Both the position numbers and the translations under genes were made by a program. Below, in pieces: positions 38,315 through 47,348 of a stretch of 64,000 bases of DNA (position 1 is the stretch's first letter; every line of letters starts with the position of its first letter). The notes below the pieces were generated by a model that saw nothing but the letters and a program-made list of their open reading frames with translations, was not told the origin of the DNA and ran no database searches. The DNA comes from Prauserella aidingensis (lineage in GTDB: Bacteria; Actinomycetota; Actinomycetes; Mycobacteriales; Pseudonocardiaceae): positions 1 through 64,000 of the forward strand of contig NZ_JAMTCN010000007.1 of NCBI RefSeq assembly GCF_024171865.1. The letters run 5' to 3'.

Positions 38315-40629
38315 CTGATCCGATCTGGCAGGACACGACCGTCGACGCGGAATCGCGTGCCGAGGCACTGCTGCGCGCGATGACCCTGGAGGAGAAGCTC
38401 GCGCAACTGGGCAGCGCCTGGCCCGGTAACGAGGACACCTCCGGCAACAACGTCGCGCCGATGCAGGACGTGTTCTCCGGCGGTTCGTTGGAACAGGCAC
38501 GCGAGCACGGCACCGGCCAGCTCACGCGGGTGTTCGGCACCGCGCCCGTCGGGGTGGCCGACGGTACGGCCAGGGTGAGGGAGCTCCAGCGGGATGTCAC
38601 CGGGGAGAGCAGACTGGGCATCCCGGCGATCGTGCACGAGGAATGTCTCACCGGTTTCACCACGTACGGGGCGACGGTGTACCCCGCGCCGCTGGCATGC
38701 GCGGCGACGTTCGATCCGGTGCGCGTCGAGCGCATGGCCCACGCCATCGGCACCGATATGCGTGCGGTCGGCGTGCACCAGGGGCTGGCGCCGGTGCTGG
38801 ACGTCGTGCGGGACTACCGCTGGGGTCGCGTCGAGGAAACTCTGGGCGAGGACCCGTATCTGGTCGGCGTAGTGGGAACCGCGTACGTGCGGGGGCTGGA
38901 GACCGCCGGGATCATTGCGACGCTCAAGCATTTCGCCGGGTACTCCGCGTCGCGGGCTGCGCGCAACCATGCCCCGGTCTCCATCGGACGCCGCGAGCTG
39001 CGCGAGGTGATCCTGCCGCCGTTCGAGATGGCCGTGCGCGACGGTGGTGCGCGGTCGGTGATGAACGCCTACGTCGACCTGGACGGCACGCCGGCCGCGG
39101 CCGATCCGACGTTGCTGACCACGGTGCTGCGGGACGAGTGGGGTTTCGACGGAACCGTGGTCTCGGACTACTGGTCGATCGCGTTCCTGCGCAGTATGCA
39201 CCGGATCGCCGGAAGCGCGGGGGAAGCGGGCGCGCTGGCACTGGCCGCGGGCACGGACGTGGAGTTGCCGGAGAGCCTGTGCTACGGCAAGGAACTGGCC
39301 GAGCTGATCCGTTCGGGTGCGGTACCGGAGGAACTCGTCGACCGGTCGGTGCGCCGGGTGCTCCGGCAGAAGGCCGAACTCGGCCTGCTCGACCCGCAGT
39401 GGTCCGCGGAGTCCGAAATGGACGAATCGGTCGACCTGGATTCTCCGCGGAACCGGGAACTCTCGCGGGAGATCGCGGAGCGGTCCGTGGTGCTGCTGGC
39501 CAACGACGGTGGCCTGCCGTTGCCCGAGACCGCTTCGAGTGTCGCGCTCGTCGGTCCCGGCGCCGACGAGGCGCGCAACTTCTTGGGTTGCTACTCGTAT
39601 CCGAACCACGTGCTGCCGCGGTATCCGGACCTCGGCGACGGCGTCGCCGTGCCGACACTGGCGGAGGCGCTGCGGGAGGACCTCGCGTCGACGGGCGTAT
39701 CGGTACGGGTGCAGCCGGGCTGTCCGGTGCGGGAGGCCGACCGGTCGGGGTTCGCCGACGCCGTGACGGCCGCGCAGGAGTCGGACGTGTGTGTCGCGGT
39801 CGTGGGGGACCGGGCGGGCATGTTCGGCGAGGGAACCTCCGGTGAGGGGTGCGATGCCGCCGACCTGCAGCTGCCCGGCGTGCAGGGTGAGTTGCTGACC
39901 GAGTTGCTCGCGACGGGCACCCCGGTGGTGCTGGTGGTGCTCTCCGGGCGGCCGTACGCGCTCGGCGAGTACGCGGATCGGGCCGCTGCGGTGGTGCAGG
40001 CGTTCATGCCGGGCGAAGAGGGCGCCGCGGCGCTGGCCGGAGTGCTGACCGGATGGATCGTCCCGAGCGGCAGGCTCCCGGTGCAGGTGCCGCGCGATCC
40101 GGGCGGGCAGCCCGGCACGTATCTGCAGCCGCCGCTCGGTGGGAACAGCGAGGGCATCAGCAATCTGGACCCGACGCCGCTGTTCCCGTTCGGCCACGGA
40201 CTGTCCTACACCGACTTCGAATACGGCGGCATGACGCTCAGCGCGAGCGAGACCGGCACCGACGGCGAGTTCACCGTGTCGACGGAGGTCCGCAACGCGG
40301 GTGAGCGTTCGGGCGAGGAGGTCGTGCAGCTGTACCTGCGGGACGTGCAGGCACGTGTCGCGCGCCCGGTGCTGCAGCTGACGGGTTTCGCCCGCGTCGC
40401 GCTCGATCCGGGGCAGCGGGCGGTGGTCACCTTCCGGGTGCACGCGGACCTCGTCAGTTACCCGGACGCAGACCTCCGGCGCATCGTGGAGCCCGGCACG
40501 GTCGAGGTGTTCGTCGGCCGTTCGGCCACGGACTTGCCCTGTACGGACACGGTCGAGCTGACCGGTCCGGTCCGGGAGGTCGGCCACGACCGCGTCATGA
40601 CCGCCCCGGCGGAGGTGGTCCACGTCTAG
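38311..40629 (+). CDS. GH3 beta-glycosidase, probably beta-xylosidase or beta-glucosidase
   Basis: 772-aa glycoside hydrolase family 3 enzyme. The (alpha/beta)8 barrel carries IPAIVHEECLTGF, KHFAGYSASR and the catalytic nucleophile Asp286 in GTVVSDYWS. An alpha/beta sandwich follows, then a fibronectin III-like domain (about 650-770). There is no signal peptide, so it hydrolyses imported oligosaccharides inside the cell. The HEECLTG segment is typical of the xylosidase-like GH3 branch of actinomycetes. Translationally coupled to the LacI gene (ATGA overlap). Confidence 0.93.
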   Translation: MTDPIWQDTTVDAESRAEALLRAMTLEEKLAQLGSAWPGNEDTSGNNVAPMQDVFSGGSLEQAREHGTGQLTRVFGTAPVGVADGTARVRELQRDVTGESRLGIPAIVHEECLTGFTTYGATVYPAPLACAATFDPVRVERMAHAIGTDMRAVGVHQGLAPVLDVVRDYRWGRVEETLGEDPYLVGVVGTAYVRGLETAGIIATLKHFAGYSASRAARNHAPVSIGRRELREVILPPFEMAVRDGGARSVMNAYVDLDGTPAAADPTLLTTVLRDEWGFDGTVVSDYWSIAFLRSMHRIAGSAGEAGALALAAGTDVELPESLCYGKELAELIRSGAVPEELVDRSVRRVLRQKAELGLLDPQWSAESEMDESVDLDSPRNRELSREIAERSVVLLANDGGLPLPETASSVALVGPGADEARNFLGCYSYPNHVLPRYPDLGDGVAVPTLAEALREDLASTGVSVRVQPGCPVREADRSGFADAVTAAQESDVCVAVVGDRAGMFGEGTSGEGCDAADLQLPGVQGELLTELLATGTPVVLVVLSGRPYALGEYADRAAAVVQAFMPGEEGAAALAGVLTGWIVPSGRLPVQVPRDPGGQPGTYLQPPLGGNSEGISNLDPTPLFPFGHGLSYTDFEYGGMTLSASETGTDGEFTVSTEVRNAGERSGEEVVQLYLRDVQARVARPVLQLTGFARVALDPGQRAVVTFRVHADLVSYPDADLRRIVEPGTVEVFVGRSATDLPCTDTVELTGPVREVGHDRVMTAPAEVVHV

Positions 40630-40668
40630 GGGCTGTAGCAGGAACGAGGGGCGTCGTGGGTATGAGGA

Positions 40669-40723
40669 CGAGGTCTCCGGTAGAGGGATCAACGACCAAG
40701 AAGATCAACTACCGGAGTCCTCG
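40669..40723. repeat. Long imperfect hairpin, possible insertion-sequence remnant or terminator
   Basis: Arms 40669-40683 and 40709-40723 pair over 15 positions with one mismatch around a 25-base loop containing GATCAA twice. It starts 40 bases after the GH3 stop, so it may simply terminate that operon. Its large, lower-GC loop and its position next to a GntR gene with a broken front end suggest instead an end of a lost insertion sequence. No transposase gene is present. Confidence 0.4.
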
Positions 40724-40748
40724 AGGGGCAGCTGCTCGGCCGTGACGC

Positions 40749-41423
40749 GTGACGGCCTCACGGCGCTCGCGTCGAGTCCGGTCACCGGCGGTGCGCGGTA
40801 AGTGGTCAACACGTCCGTACGGCTGGAACGATGAGGCAATGGGGGTTGTCGTCGCCGAGCACGGGCGCGGCGTGTTCGTCCGCCGTCCTGCCCGGATTCG
40901 CCGCCTTGCCCGCACGCGCTTGTCCCACACCGCCCGCGCGCAGAACAAGGGCGCGTTCCTCGCCGACGCCGCCGAGCAGGGATTCACCCCGTCGTCGGTC
41001 GTCACGGTGCGGTTCGAATCGGCCGACGAGCGGGTTGCCGGAATTCTGGCGATCGGGGCCGGCGCCGAGGTGACCGTGCGCGACCGCGTCATGCGCGCCG
41101 ACGGGCAGGTCGTTCAGCTCGCCGTGTCGCGCCTGCCGCGCAAGTTCACCCGAGGGACGGCCGCCGAGCAGGAAGACACGGGCGCCGGCGGCGTGTACGC
41201 CCGACTGGACGAGGCCGGCCACACGATCGGGACGTACGCCGAGCACGTTGGGTCGCGGATGCCCACACCCGACGAGCTGTCGACGCTGCAACTGCAATCC
41301 GGTACGCCCGTGATTACCGTTACGCGCGTCGCGTACCGCGAGGACGGAACACCACTCGAGGTCAATGACATGACATTGCCGGCTGATCGGTACGAACTGG
41401 CCTACGAGTGGGCCGCCGACTAG
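40749..41423 (+). pseudogene. GntR-family regulator (UTRA type) with damaged DNA-binding domain
   Basis: From 40839 on, the frame matches the wing of a GntR winged helix (GVVVAEHGRGVFVRRP) and a complete UTRA ligand domain to the stop (TPVITVTRVAYREDGTPLEV, YELAYEW). The preceding 30 in-frame residues are not HTH-like. A recognition-helix-like VSGQHVRTA can be read in another frame at about 40801-40827, followed by a gap of roughly four bases relative to family spacing. So the HTH looks frameshifted and its front is missing. As it stands it should not bind DNA. GntR/UTRA genes next to a tRNA also occur in integrative elements, and tRNA-Arg lies 110 bases downstream. Confidence 0.65.
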
Positions 41424-41481
41424 TCGGACGGCGAGGCGTGCAAGGCCGGCGGAGGCCGTGGCGCCGAGGAGGTGCCGCACT

Positions 41482-41511
41482 CGTGTCCTGCAGCGAGCCC
41501 GTGTCCTGCAG
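41482..41511. repeat. Direct repeat CGTGTCCTGCAG beside tRNA-Arg
   Basis: Two exact 12-base copies (41482-41493, 41500-41511), 18 bases apart, just beyond the tRNA 3' end. They could be a duplication scar or regulator half-sites; I see no third copy. Confidence 0.6.
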
Positions 41512-41533
41512 AGAACCTGCAGGTGGGAGAGGG

Positions 41534-41607
41534 TGCCCCCGGCAGGACTCGAACCTGCGACCTAGAGATTAGAAGGCTCTTGCTCTATCCAGCTGAGCTA
41601 CGGAGGC
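41534..41607 (-). tRNA. tRNA-Arg (anticodon TCU)
   Basis: Complete cloverleaf on the minus strand: acceptor GCCTCCG with CGGGGGC (one G-U), D arm GCTC/GAGC, anticodon loop CTTCTAA giving UCU, T arm GCAGG-TTCGAGT-CCTGC, discriminator A. It reads AGA/AGG, rare codons in GC-rich actinobacteria. CCA is not encoded. The closing pair of the anticodon stem is C31 against U39, a mismatch; the other four pairs are intact. Confidence 0.93.
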
Positions 41608-42023
41608 TCGGCGCGACCTCGCCGGCCGCGGTGAGCCAGCTTAGTCATCGCCGTGTATGTGATCGCGCGATGTGCCCGATTCGTTTCACTCGTGTCTCAT
41701 GGTGCTACGTGGATCACATCTGCACCGTGGGTGGGGCACTCGTGTCCGCATCGCGGTCGCCGGTGAACTCCGGGCCGCCGGACGTGGGACCAGGATACGG
41801 CGGCGGCCGTCGCCGGTGAGCGTCACCCGTGGACGGGGAGGGGCCGTGGGGGCGCCGGGCGCGGGACGGAGCGCGGGGAGCACGCTCCTGTGTACGGCAC
41901 CCCCACGGCGGCGCGGTCACGGTCGGGGCGTCGTGACCGCGTCCTGACCGGTCTTCGCGGCATCACGGGTTCCCCATCCGTGACGCTCGCGCGGACCGGC
42001 CGGGTCCGGAATCGGCGGAGGCG
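41608..42023. other. Gene-free interval between tRNA-Arg and the I36 gene
   Basis: 416 bases with no convincing gene in either strand. The only structure seen is a long-range inverted repeat: GCCGTGGGGG (41843-41852) against CCCCCACGGC (41900-41909), enclosing a smaller GGAG-CACG-CTCC hairpin. It could end transcription from the I36 gene, though it is 115 bases past that stop. Confidence 0.5.
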
Positions 42024-42500
42024 TCACTCCCAGATCTGGATGGCCCGCACGACGTACGGCGCCTGCGGAACGAACGTTCCCGGCCCCGGGTAGGTGCTGA
42101 AATCCGCATGGGTCGCACATTCCCGGTCCTGATAGACCGTCACGTGCCGTTCCATTCTGGTGGCGAACGCATGTGCCTCCATCGCATTGTCGAGCGCGAC
42201 GCATTGTTCCGTGTGCGTGTTACGAAGGTCGAAGCGCTGGAGCTTCCCGCCGTAGAACTCCTCCTGCCAGGCACAGAACTCTCCCGAGTTGCAGGCGAAC
42301 TCCGGATGCTGGGGCTGCGGCGGCTCGTCGGAACCCGGGCCCGCAGTCGCGGTCGACGCTGCGGACGAGGACGTGCGGTGCGGCGAAGCTCCGTCCGGAG
42401 TTCCCGCAGCGGCCGGCGCCGCGAGACCGGCAACGGTGGCGACGGTGCTGAGCAGGACGGCCGGCAGGGCCGTGCGGAAGGTGACGTGGCGTCGGGTCAT
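42024..42500 (-). CDS. Secreted peptidase inhibitor family I36-like protein
   Basis: 158-aa exported protein. A Sec signal peptide (MTRRHVTFRTALPAVLLSTV and on) with probable cleavage after Ala32 is followed by a Ser/Thr/Pro-rich linker and a C-terminal domain with CNSGEFCAWQEEFYGG, the start of the I36 (SMPI-like, crystallin-type) fold. Four cysteines suggest two disulphides. GGGGGAG precedes ATG 42500, so I prefer this over starts further upstream. Streptomyces I36 members inhibit metalloproteinases; many homologues have no tested activity. Confidence 0.85.
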   Translation of the reverse strand: MTRRHVTFRTALPAVLLSTVATVAGLAAPAAAGTPDGASPHRTSSSAASTATAGPGSDEPPQPQHPEFACNSGEFCAWQEEFYGGKLQRFDLRNTHTEQCVALDNAMEAHAFATRMERHVTVYQDRECATHADFSTYPGPGTFVPQAPYVVRAIQIWE

Positions 42501-42590
42501 CGGTTTTCTCCCCCATGTGTGAATCGTCGTGATCGGGTCTGGGGTAACCATGGCGAACGTCGAGCGGAATGTCAGCACGAAAACGGGATT

Positions 42591-42661
42591 CTGTGGACAA
42601 CTCGCCCAGAACGACTCGTTCGAGTTACGGGTACCTACTCACGTTCGGCGGTTGTCCACAG
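42591..42661. promoter_or_regulatory. Inverted pair of DnaA-box-like sequences
   Basis: TGTGGACAA (42592-42600) and TTGTCCACA (42652-42660) are perfect GC-type DnaA boxes in opposite orientation, embedded in an 11-base perfect inverted repeat. ACTCG-TT-CGAGT lies between them. They sit in the divergent region between the I36 and CopD/CtaG genes. Confidence 0.5.
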
Positions 42662-42758
42662 TTTTCGGAGAACGCCTTGTGGTGGGCGGCGGTCGCTGCT
42701 ATCGCAGCGTGCCCGGGGTCACGTTCCGACCGGCGGACCCCGGCGCAGGCGGTCGGCC

Positions 42759-42764
42759 TACCCT
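42759..42764 (+). promoter_or_regulatory. -10 element TACCCT of a leaderless copD/ctaG gene
   Basis: TACCCT followed by 7 bases and GTG 42772, with no ribosome binding site. This decides the start against an in-frame ATG 240 bases upstream. Confidence 0.55.
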
Positions 42765-42771
42765 CGTAGGC

Positions 42772-44787
42772 GTGTCCACCGAAGTCGACCCAGAGCCCGG
42801 CGTCCGCACCTCACGCGGGGCGGGAATCGCACCCCTGCTGACCGTCGGTGCACTCCTCGGCATCGTCGTCGCCGTCGGACTGGTCGCCTTGACGGGCGGG
42901 CTCGGCGCGGTCGCCGGCATCTCCGACCCCGGGCCGCTCACCACCTACGGCATCACCGTCGTGCGGGTCGCCGCCGACCTCGCCTCGGCGGTCTGCATCG
43001 GCTCGTTGCTGCTCGCCGCATTCCTCGTGCCGCCACAGCGGTCCGGCACGCTTGCCGTCGACGGCTACGCCGCCGTCCGCACGGCCGGCCGCGCCGCATG
43101 GGCCTGGTTCGTCCTCGCCCTGACCTCGGTGTTCTTCGTGGCCGCCGACGGTGCGGGCCGTCCGGTCACCGAGCTGCTCGACCCCGACGTCCTGATCAAC
43201 TTCGTCGGCGCCATCGAACAGCCGAAGGCCTGGCTCATCACCTCGGGTATCGCGCTGCTGCTGGTCGTCGGCTGCCGGCTGGTTCTCACCTGGGGCTGGA
43301 CGACGGTGCTGTTCTTCGTGTCGGTCTTCGGCCTCGTACCGGTCGCGGTGACGGGGCATTCGGCCAGCGGTGGCTCCCACGACATGGCCACGAACAGCCT
43401 GCTGTACCACCTGCTCGGCGCAGCACTGTGGGTCGGCGGCCTGATCGCGTTGCTCGCGCACGGGCGCAGGCGCGGGGCCCACCTGACACTCGCCGCCACC
43501 CGGTTCTCGAAGATCGCGCTGGTCGCCTGGATCGTCATGGCCCTGTCCGGGGTCGTCAACGCACTCGTGCGGGTCACACCGGGGGACCTGCTCACCACCG
43601 ACTACGGGCTGCTCGTCCTGGCGAAGGTGGTCCTGTTGCTGATGCTGGGGGTGTTCGGGCAGCAACAGCGGAGCCGCAGCATCACGGGCCTGCGGGACGG
43701 CGCGGGCGGCGGCCAACTGCTGCGACTCGCGGGCGTCGAAGTGCTGATCATGCTCGCCACCATCGGGCTGGCGGCCGCGCTCGCACGGACTCCACCTCCC
43801 GCGGAGATCGCCGCGCAACCCTCCACCGTGGAGCTCCTGCTCGGCTACGAGCTCTCCGGCGCACCGACGTTCTGGACGCTGCTCACCGCCTGGCGTTTCG
43901 ACCTCGTCTACGGCACCGCGGCGATCGTCCTCGCGGGCCTTTACCTGGCGGGCGTACTGCGGCTGCGGCGGCGCGGCGACCCGTGGCCCGTCGGCCGCAC
44001 GTGGGCGTGGGTGCTCGGCTGCGCCATGCTGCTCGTGGCGACGTCGTCCGGGATCGGGCGCTATTCGCCGTCGATGTTCAGCATGCACATGGTCAGCCAC
44101 ATGTTCCTGTCGATGGGCGTGCCGGTGCTGCTCGTCCTCGGCGGGCCGGTCACGCTCGCGCTGCGGGCGCTGCCGACCGCGGGCAGGAACGCTCCTCCGG
44201 GGCCGCGGGAGTGGCTGCTGGCCCTGGTCCATTCGCCCGTGACCCGCGCGCTCACCAACCCGGTGGTCGCGACGCTGCTGTTCGTGGGGTCGTTCTACGG
44301 CCTCTACTACTCGGGAATGTTCGACGCGGCGCTGAACTACCACTGGGCGCACCTGGCGATGAAGGCCCACTTCCTGCTGGCGGGCTACGTCTTCTACTGG
44401 CCGGTGATCGGAATCGATCCGTCGCCGCGCAAGCTGCCGCACCTGGCCAAACTCGGCATGGTGTTCGCGTCGATGCCGTTCCACGCGTTCTTCGGCGTGA
44501 CCCTGATGAACATGCAGACCGTGATCGGTGCACCGTTCTACCGGGGACTCGGCCTGCCGTGGGTGGAAGACCTGCTCCTGGACCAGCGGACCGGCGGTGG
44601 CATCGCGTGGGCGACGGGCGAGATTCCCGTGGTGGTCGTGATGGTCGCCCTGCTCGTGCAGTGGGCCAGAGCCGACGACCGCGAGGCGCGCCGCCGTGAC
44701 CGGCGCGAGGACGCCACCGGCGACCAGGACCTCGCCGCCTACAACGCCATGCTCAAGGAGCTCGCGGCCGGGAATCGGCGCGAATAG
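42772..44787 (+). CDS. CopD/CtaG fusion membrane protein (copper and cytochrome oxidase assembly)
   Basis: 671-aa polytopic membrane protein joining two domains. Residues about 20-340 form a CopD-like copper resistance domain (multiple helices, LLYHLLGAALWVGGLIALL). About 360-650 form a CtaG_Caa3-type domain with FSMHMVSHMFLSMGVPVLLVL, AHLAMKAHFLLAGYVFYWPV and PFHAFFGVTLMNMQ, whose conserved His residues probably bind copper. It likely imports or delivers copper to cytochrome c oxidase at the membrane. The C-terminal 35 residues are charged and cytoplasmic. The upstream region codes poorly and the leaderless promoter motif supports GTG 42772. Confidence 0.9.
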   Translation: MSTEVDPEPGVRTSRGAGIAPLLTVGALLGIVVAVGLVALTGGLGAVAGISDPGPLTTYGITVVRVAADLASAVCIGSLLLAAFLVPPQRSGTLAVDGYAAVRTAGRAAWAWFVLALTSVFFVAADGAGRPVTELLDPDVLINFVGAIEQPKAWLITSGIALLLVVGCRLVLTWGWTTVLFFVSVFGLVPVAVTGHSASGGSHDMATNSLLYHLLGAALWVGGLIALLAHGRRRGAHLTLAATRFSKIALVAWIVMALSGVVNALVRVTPGDLLTTDYGLLVLAKVVLLLMLGVFGQQQRSRSITGLRDGAGGGQLLRLAGVEVLIMLATIGLAAALARTPPPAEIAAQPSTVELLLGYELSGAPTFWTLLTAWRFDLVYGTAAIVLAGLYLAGVLRLRRRGDPWPVGRTWAWVLGCAMLLVATSSGIGRYSPSMFSMHMVSHMFLSMGVPVLLVLGGPVTLALRALPTAGRNAPPGPREWLLALVHSPVTRALTNPVVATLLFVGSFYGLYYSGMFDAALNYHWAHLAMKAHFLLAGYVFYWPVIGIDPSPRKLPHLAKLGMVFASMPFHAFFGVTLMNMQTVIGAPFYRGLGLPWVEDLLLDQRTGGGIAWATGEIPVVVVMVALLVQWARADDREARRRDRREDATGDQDLAAYNAMLKELAAGNRRE

Positions 44788-44835
44788 CACGACCCACCGA
44801 CAATGTCCGCGTGATGCCGTCTTCTCGGCGCCGTT

Positions 44836-44861
44836 CGTCCACAGCGCCACCGGCTGTCCAC
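44836..44861. promoter_or_regulatory. Two near-DnaA boxes upstream of the SSB gene
   Basis: TCGTCCACA (44836-44844) and CTGTCCACA (44853-44861) match TTGTCCACA at 7-8 of 9 positions, same orientation, 17 bases apart, about 85 bases before the SSB start. Confidence 0.35.
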
Positions 44862-44943
44862 AGATTCGCCGCGTCGGCGCTGTGGTCCGCTCTCGCAGGG
44901 CACGGTGGAACTCACCGAAACATCCCGCGAGAAAGGAACGGCA

Positions 44944-45384
44944 ATGGCGATCGGTGAGACCACGGTGACCGTGGTGGGCAACATCTCCAGCGACGTGGTC
45001 GTGAAGGACACCCACAGCGGATCGGTGGCCGGATTCTGGCTGCGCAGCAACGAACGGCGGTACGACAAGGAGTCGGGGGAGTGGTGCAACGGCCGGTCCC
45101 TCGCCGTGCGGGTGTCGTGCTGGCGGCGGCTCGCCGAGAACGTGCGGGACTCGCTCGGCAAGGGCGATCCCGTCGTCGTGAGCGGTCGGTTGTACACGAC
45201 CGAGTTCGTCACGGACGGACAATCACGCACGGTCACCGAGCTCGACGCGCAGGCCGTGGGGCCGAACCTGTCGTGGTGCACCAGCAGTGTCCGGCGGCAT
45301 TCCCGCGGCAGGAACACTCCCGAGGCCGGTCACAGCGCCGGGGACACGGCGGAGCCGGTGGTCGCGGCCGCCTCGGCGGCGTGA
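44944..45384 (+). CDS. Single-stranded DNA-binding protein paralogue
   Basis: 146-aa OB-fold protein beginning MAIGETTVTVVGNISSDVVV, with the SSB core (AVRVSCWRRLAENVRDSL, GDPVVVSGRLYT) over residues 1-110. The C-terminus ends in an Ala-rich stretch and lacks the acidic DDDxPF tip that recruits replication proteins. It therefore resembles the second, SsbB-like SSB of actinomycetes rather than the replicative one. GAAAGGA is 6 bases before the ATG. Likely roles are recombination, transformation or chromosome segregation during sporulation (family knowledge). Confidence 0.88.
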   Translation: MAIGETTVTVVGNISSDVVVKDTHSGSVAGFWLRSNERRYDKESGEWCNGRSLAVRVSCWRRLAENVRDSLGKGDPVVVSGRLYTTEFVTDGQSRTVTELDAQAVGPNLSWCTSSVRRHSRGRNTPEAGHSAGDTAEPVVAAASAA

Positions 45385-45501
45385 CCGCGCCGCCGCGGCG
45401 GAGTGTCGGGCCGCGGACCGTCAACCACGCTTCGGCTCGCCGCGGGCGACGCGTCGCCCGCCACAAGGCGAGGCGCCGTCAGGCGGTTCGCGGCTCGGCT
45501 C

Positions 45502-45507
45502 TACGAT
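45502..45507 (+). promoter_or_regulatory. -10 element TACGAT of a leaderless ettA gene
   Basis: TACGAT, 6 bases, then ATG 45514; no ribosome binding site. It sets the EttA start where family alignments place it (MAEFIYTMKK). Confidence 0.5.
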
Positions 45508-45513
45508 CGCGGT

Positions 45514-47190
<1,677 letters not shown>

Positions 47191-47348
47191 TCACCCCGAC
47201 CAGGGACCGCTGCAACGTTGGATAGGGTCGGTCTCTCACGAGTCGGCGGCCGGGTCGCGTCACCCGCGCACGGGTGCTCGGCCCGGGACCGCCGGCTCGT
47301 CGGCACGCCCGTCTGCAGGAATGGAAGGCCTCACAGAGCGGAGTCCCC

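Noticed and set aside
42591-42661. Chromosomal origin of replication
   Set aside because: Only two boxes, no AT-rich unwinding region, and no dnaA, dnaN or gyrase genes nearby.
42529-42771. N-terminal extension of the CopD/CtaG protein starting at ATG 42529
   Set aside because: The extension overlaps the DnaA-box region, is not protein-like, and a leaderless promoter motif fixes GTG 42772.
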